Source: an uncultured Clostridia bacterium
Lineage (GTDB): Bacteria; Bacillota_A; Clostridia; Christensenellales; CAG-138
Direction: 5' to 3'
Length of the DNA: 7,785 bases
Assembly: GCA_946623765.1 (NCBI GenBank)
Contig: CAMORL010000073.1
Coordinates: forward strand, 1-7,785
This document shows positions 4,006-7,785 of the stretch, piece after piece. Position 1 is the first letter of the stretch. Every line of letters begins with the position of its first letter. A model generated the notes under the pieces. It was not told where the DNA came from. It did not search any database and saw nothing but the letters and a program-made list of their open reading frames with translations. A program made the translations under genes and the position numbers.

Positions 4006-6537
4006 ATGAAAAAAACGCAGTTTTTGGACGCGATCCGAAATATCAAAAAGAGAATCGTATCCTATCTGTCCGTCGTTTTGATCGCGCTTTTAGGCACGTC
4101 GATCTTTCTCAGCATCGGTTTTGCAAGCAAGGCGATCATGCGCAACGGCACGGACGCGTATGATTCCATGCGCTTCCGCAACATTGAGGTCATTTCAACA
4201 CTGCTGATTTCGGAAGAGAATATCGCAGCGCTCAAGGCGTTGGACGGCGTACAGGCGGTAGATCCGGTCTGGCAGGCCGGCGCTTCGATCTGTCATGACG
4301 AACAGTACGCGGATGCGGCTTTCGTCACCGCCGGCAAACACGTCAGCGTCCCTGAGGTACTGGAAGGACGGCTGCCGGAAAACGAAGACGAATGCGCGAT
4401 CGAACAGAGCCTTGCCGAAGCGCTGCACCTCGTGATCGGCGACCGGATCGGCGATTATTCCATGACCGACGACGCCGGACAGTACTTCCTCGGATCTGAG
4501 TTCACCATTACCGGCATTTTTCAGCACCCGGATCATCTCAGCACAACCTTTGCGCAGACGCCGTATGTCATCGTTACAAAGGAAGCGTTCGATCTTGAAA
4601 CGCTGCACGGCGCGTGCATGAAGGCGGAGGTCGCGGTGGAAGGCGCTCGTGGCAATCGCTTTTCCGAAGCACATAAGAAGGTCGTTTCGACCGTGATCGA
4701 CCGGATCGAGATGCTTGCCGTTGCGGAAACGCCGAAAACGGACGCCGCCGTAAAAGAAGCGGCACATGCGCAGATCGACGCCATGGAGCAGGCGAACCGG
4801 GAGGATCTGGAACGCGCGCGGCAGGAAACGCCGCCGGACGAAGATCAGATTGCCTACTTGGAGTCGAGATTTGAAAGCTACGCAGCGTATCACGAATCCA
4901 TCGAAAATATGGCGCCGTGCCGCTGGATCGTCGTGGATGAACGCGGGAACACCGGCTTTGTGCAGATTCAAACGTGCAGCGAAACGCTGCGCGCCATTCA
5001 GATGAACTTCGGGCTGATGTTTATCGTGATCGGCGCGCTGACCATCCTTGCGACGATCGGCAAAATGGTCAACGAGCAGCGCACGCAGGTCGGCACGGTC
5101 AAGGCGCTCGGCTTTTACAACCGTGAAATCCTGCAAAAGTATCTGTTGTTCGCCGTCTCTGCCGTGGTCATCGGAACAATCCTCGGCAGTCTTGCCGCGC
5201 GGTTCTTTATGGAGGGCGTTGCACTGAACAACTATAACGAGTCCTTTGCCGTCGATCTTTCCGCACCGCTGTTTGATTGGGGACTTGTGCTGCTTGTGCT
5301 TTTAGCAGGGATCATCCTTTCGGTCGGCGCGGTTTGGCTTTCCTGCCGAAGACTGATAAAGGAATCCGCAAATGCGCTGATGATGCCGCCGGTTCCTTTG
5401 GCTTCGCGCAAGGCGCAGACAGGCAAAAAACATGTGCTTGGACTGTATGCGAGGTTGATTCTGCGCAACATCCGGTCCGATTGGAAGCGCGTCACCCTGA
5501 CCGTCGTGAGCATTCTCGGCTGCTGTGCCATGATCGGCATCGGCTTTACGCTGAAAAGCGCGGTCAACAACTGCACCGAACGGCAGGACAGCGAGATTCT
5601 CGCCTATGACGCCTCGGTGGAATATCAGTCCTATGCCGAGGAGGAGATGCAGAGCATTTTCGACAGTGCCGGCGTGGACAGCATCAAGCTGTACCGAACC
5701 GAAGTCATTGTGGAAACCGAGAGCATGGGGCTTGCCACACTGCTTTGCGGCGATGTGAATGAGATCCATTCCATGCATCGCCTGCTCGATTGGAAAACCG
5801 GTCAGCCGCTGTCGCCCACGGACGAAGGCGTCTATATTTATCAGCGTCTGGCGGAGACCGAAGGGCTCAGCGTGGGCAGCGAAATCAAGCTGATGATCGG
5901 GCTTTCGGACGCGGCAACGGTCAGAGTTGCAGGGGTGTTCAAAAACTATATCGGTCTGACAATCGTGATGAGCGGCGATTATTATGCGTCGCAGTTTGGC
6001 AAAGATTTCACGCCCAACACGTTTTTCGTACGGCTGAACGGCGCGGATCAAGACGCGCTGCTGACCGCGCTCGATGAAACCTGGGGACTCGTCTCATGGA
6101 CGCCGTCCGCCGGCAACCGCACCGCGTTTGAGGCGGCGACCGCCTCGATCAATTCCGTCGACGCGCTGCTGATCGCGATTGCGGCGATCATGGCGGGCGT
6201 GGTATTGCTGAACCTGACCAATACCTTTGTCCTGCAGAAAAAGCGCGAGCTCATCATCATGCGGATCAATGGCTTTACGGTAAAAGAGCTGATCGGCTAT
6301 CTGTTGCGCGAGACGGCGGTTACCACTGTGATCGGCATTCTCTTGGGCGTCGCTTTGGGCTGCGGAATCGGGTACTATATCGTCCGCTCGGTGGAGCTAA
6401 AGTATACGCAGTTTGACCGCAGCATCTGCGTACCGGCATGGCTGTACGCCGCGGGGATTACCGCTCTGTTTGCCGTCGTCATCAATGCAATCGCGCTGAT
6501 GAAGGTGAAAAAGCTGAAGCTGACGGATCTATCCTGA
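4006..6537 (+). CDS. FtsX/MacB-type ABC permease, 8 TM, two large extracytoplasmic domains
   Basis: An 843-residue permease with two FtsX-like halves. Predicted membrane segments by eye are at about 17-38, 333-353, 380-400, 426-447, 494-514, 717-738, 770-795 and 812-832. That gives outer domains at about 40-332 and 516-716. The cytoplasmic FtsX loops are visible as NEQRTQVGTVKALGF (356-370) and KKRELIIMRINGF (745-757), which contact the ATPase. The first outer domain ends in a charged helical stretch (about 240-300) that may form a helical stalk. Such double-FtsX permeases belong to the type VII (mechanotransmission) ABC group, which drives periplasmic or cell-surface work rather than classic substrate tunnelling. 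The start 6 nt after the ATPase stop suggests translational coupling. The substrate is unknown; lipoprotein or lipid handling, peptide export or hydrolase activation are all possible. Confidence 0.92.
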   Translation: MKKTQFLDAIRNIKKRIVSYLSVVLIALLGTSIFLSIGFASKAIMRNGTDAYDSMRFRNIEVISTLLISEENIAALKALDGVQAVDPVWQAGASICHDEQYADAAFVTAGKHVSVPEVLEGRLPENEDECAIEQSLAEALHLVIGDRIGDYSMTDDAGQYFLGSEFTITGIFQHPDHLSTTFAQTPYVIVTKEAFDLETLHGACMKAEVAVEGARGNRFSEAHKKVVSTVIDRIEMLAVAETPKTDAAVKEAAHAQIDAMEQANREDLERARQETPPDEDQIAYLESRFESYAAYHESIENMAPCRWIVVDERGNTGFVQIQTCSETLRAIQMNFGLMFIVIGALTILATIGKMVNEQRTQVGTVKALGFYNREILQKYLLFAVSAVVIGTILGSLAARFFMEGVALNNYNESFAVDLSAPLFDWGLVLLVLLAGIILSVGAVWLSCRRLIKESANALMMPPVPLASRKAQTGKKHVLGLYARLILRNIRSDWKRVTLTVVSILGCCAMIGIGFTLKSAVNNCTERQDSEILAYDASVEYQSYAEEEMQSIFDSAGVDSIKLYRTEVIVETESMGLATLLCGDVNEIHSMHRLLDWKTGQPLSPTDEGVYIYQRLAETEGLSVGSEIKLMIGLSDAATVRVAGVFKNYIGLTIVMSGDYYASQFGKDFTPNTFFVRLNGADQDALLTALDETWGLVSWTPSAGNRTAFEAATASINSVDALLIAIAAIMAGVVLLNLTNTFVLQKKRELIIMRINGFTVKELIGYLLRETAVTTVIGILLGVALGCGIGYYIVRSVELKYTQFDRSICVPAWLYAAGITALFAVVINAIALMKVKKLKLTDLS

Positions 6538-6569
6538 TGCGTAAAATGTCTGAACAAACAGGAGGAACT

Positions 6570-7727
6570 ATGCGCAAAAGAACTTGGATCGTATTACTGA
6601 TCGCGGTGATTGTCGTCCTGGCGGCAATCGGCATTGCCTGGCGGATCAACGCGCAAAAGAAAGCAGATACGGCGGTTATTCCTTCTGCGTCGCCCTTGGA
6701 TACGGCCCGGACCGAGGCGACCGCGGAGCCGATCCCGACAGCGGAACCCACATCTGAACCGGATACGGAAACAACGGAGCCTGCTCCGGCCGTATCGCCT
6801 GCATCTGCGCCGGAAACAGGGGCGCCGGACTATAACGATCCGGACGCCTGGGCGTATTTTGCTTTGGGTGAGGGCAAGGACGCGGACGTGTTCATCATCT
6901 GTCCCACCGTGGACACCAAGAGTGAAAGCAACGCCTTTGACCTCAACGAAAAGCTGAAATCCAGATTCATCTATGCTTTGGATTTGGAGAAAGGCATCTT
7001 TTCCGAAACAGGACGGCTGTATTCCCCCTATTACCGGCAAATGTCCATCAATGCCTACCGGTTTGATGAATCGGAGCGGGAAAAGGCGAAGGCCGTCGCG
7101 TATCGGGACGTTTCCGCTGCCTTCCGTTGGTATCTCGATCATGAGAACGGCGGCAGACCGCTCATATTGGCGGGTTTCTCCCAAGGGGGAGAAATGTGCC
7201 TGGAACTGCTGAAAGAATACTACGGCGATACGGCGGAAGGGAATGCCTTGCGGTCAAAACTGATTGCCGTGTACGCGCTCGGGTGGGCGGTGACGGAACA
7301 GGATGTTGAGGACTATCCGCAGATCGTTCCTGCCCAAGGAGAGTTGGATCCGGGTACGGTGATCAGCTTCGACTGTGAAGACGGAACGCTGACCGAAACC
7401 ATTATCATTCCGGCGGGGATCAAGGCGTTGTCCATCAATCCGCTGAACTGGAAGACCGACGGAACGCCCGCCGACCGGTCGCTGAATCTGGGCGCGGTCA
7501 TGGACGCCGGAGCAGCGCCGATCCCCGCGCTTTGCGGCGCGTATATCGGATCCCGCGGCGAGCTGGTGGTGACGGATGTGAGAACAGAGGATTATCCGCC
7601 CGGTCTGGACATCTTTCCCGAGGGGGCGTATCACCTGTATGATTATATGTTCTTTTTCACCAACCTGAAGCAGAACGTGGCGGACAGGACGGCGGCGTTC
7701 TTTGCTGAAGTCCGGCAGGATTCATAA
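6570..7727 (+). CDS. Membrane-anchored DUF3089-like alpha/beta hydrolase
   Basis: A 385-residue protein: an N-terminal positively charged membrane anchor or uncleaved signal (RKRTWIVLLIAVIVVLAAIG, residues 2-21), a Pro/Thr/Glu-rich linker (about 36-88), then an extracytoplasmic hydrolase domain. The domain matches DUF3089 (lipase-like) in NDPDAWAYFALGEGKDADVF, the YSPYYRQM block, the nucleophile elbow GFSQG (202-206, Ser204) and the C-terminal AYHLYDYMFFFTNL with the probable catalytic His355. The catalytic acid is uncertain (Asp336 or Asp347). It probably cleaves an ester or acyl group outside the cell. I chose ATG 6570 because AGGAGG lies just upstream (6560-6565). An in-frame ATG at 6537 overlaps the permease stop as TGATG but lacks a ribosome binding site. 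The gene follows the permease by 32 nt, so co-transcription is likely. No terminator is visible in the 58 nt after the stop. Confidence 0.85.
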   Translation: MRKRTWIVLLIAVIVVLAAIGIAWRINAQKKADTAVIPSASPLDTARTEATAEPIPTAEPTSEPDTETTEPAPAVSPASAPETGAPDYNDPDAWAYFALGEGKDADVFIICPTVDTKSESNAFDLNEKLKSRFIYALDLEKGIFSETGRLYSPYYRQMSINAYRFDESEREKAKAVAYRDVSAAFRWYLDHENGGRPLILAGFSQGGEMCLELLKEYYGDTAEGNALRSKLIAVYALGWAVTEQDVEDYPQIVPAQGELDPGTVISFDCEDGTLTETIIIPAGIKALSINPLNWKTDGTPADRSLNLGAVMDAGAAPIPALCGAYIGSRGELVVTDVRTEDYPPGLDIFPEGAYHLYDYMFFFTNLKQNVADRTAAFFAEVRQDS

Positions 7728-7785
7728 GACGAGGCGCTTGACCGGCTGCTTCGGAATGTGTTTGAATGGTCAATAAACAGGACAG

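Noticed and set aside
4195..5136. 313-residue minus-strand frame
   Set aside because: Antisense shadow of the permease gene, which has clear membrane segments and FtsX motifs in the plus frame.
6537..6569. Earlier ATG start for the hydrolase, overlapping the permease stop
   Set aside because: It lacks a ribosome binding site, while ATG 6570 has AGGAGG close upstream and gives a proper membrane anchor at the N-terminus.
7738..7773. TTGACC/GGTCAA inverted repeat as terminator
   Set aside because: Only 6 bp with a 24-nt loop and no T-run; most likely chance.
1..7785. CRISPR array, rRNA or insertion sequence with transposase
   Set aside because: No regularly spaced repeats, rRNA-like sequence or transposase motifs seen on either strand.

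Overview
The window looks like a chromosomal piece of a moderately GC-rich anaerobic Clostridia-class Firmicute (Oscillospirales- or Christensenellales-like gut fermenter). The evidence is an [FeFe]-hydrogenase C-terminus, strong AGGAGG ribosome binding sites, a SpoIIAA/RsbV-type STAS protein, Firmicute-style FtsX permease architecture and an elongator tRNA-Met remnant resembling Bacillus-type tRNA-Met. The assignment is an inference from gene content; no taxonomic marker is complete here.

Left part (1-2370): a scarred, decaying stretch. It opens with the last 97 codons of an [FeFe] hydrogenase, closed by a strong 13-bp hairpin (304-338). Next comes an in-frame but headless 3' quarter of glmS (392-838), then about 800 bp without a recognisable gene. 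That stretch holds what looks like an old integration site: the 3' half of an elongator tRNA-Met(CAU) gene starting exactly at the anticodon loop (1239-1283), a second copy of the last 18 nt of the tRNA 161 bp downstream (1427-1444), each copy followed at once by an intrinsic terminator, three stem-loops between them, and a pair of TTGACAACA nonamers on each outer side (1088-1108 and 1526-1545). To the right, a near-perfect sigma-A promoter (1580-1608) and a good ribosome binding site lead into a short reading frame (1670-1765). This is abruptly joined, out of frame, to a short-chain dehydrogenase that has lost its nucleotide-binding N-terminus (1741-2370).

Right part (2452-7727): four intact, closely packed plus-strand genes that look like one operon. 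They encode a STAS-domain anti-sigma-factor-antagonist-like protein (99 aa), an ABC ATPase with an N-terminal GAF sensor domain (406 aa), an 8-TM double-FtsX permease with two large extracytoplasmic domains (843 aa), and a membrane-anchored DUF3089-type alpha/beta hydrolase (385 aa). Gaps are 27, 6 and 32 nt.

How they may work together (inference): the GAF-ATPase and permease form one MacB/FtsEX-type (type VII, mechanotransmission) ABC complex. The GAF domain would gate it by a cytoplasmic signal, the STAS protein could couple it to a phospho-switch, and the exported hydrolase could be its effector or act on its substrate. No kinase, phosphatase or sigma factor partner for the STAS protein lies in the window. 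This sensor-ABC-hydrolase operon is the best candidate for an undescribed system here.
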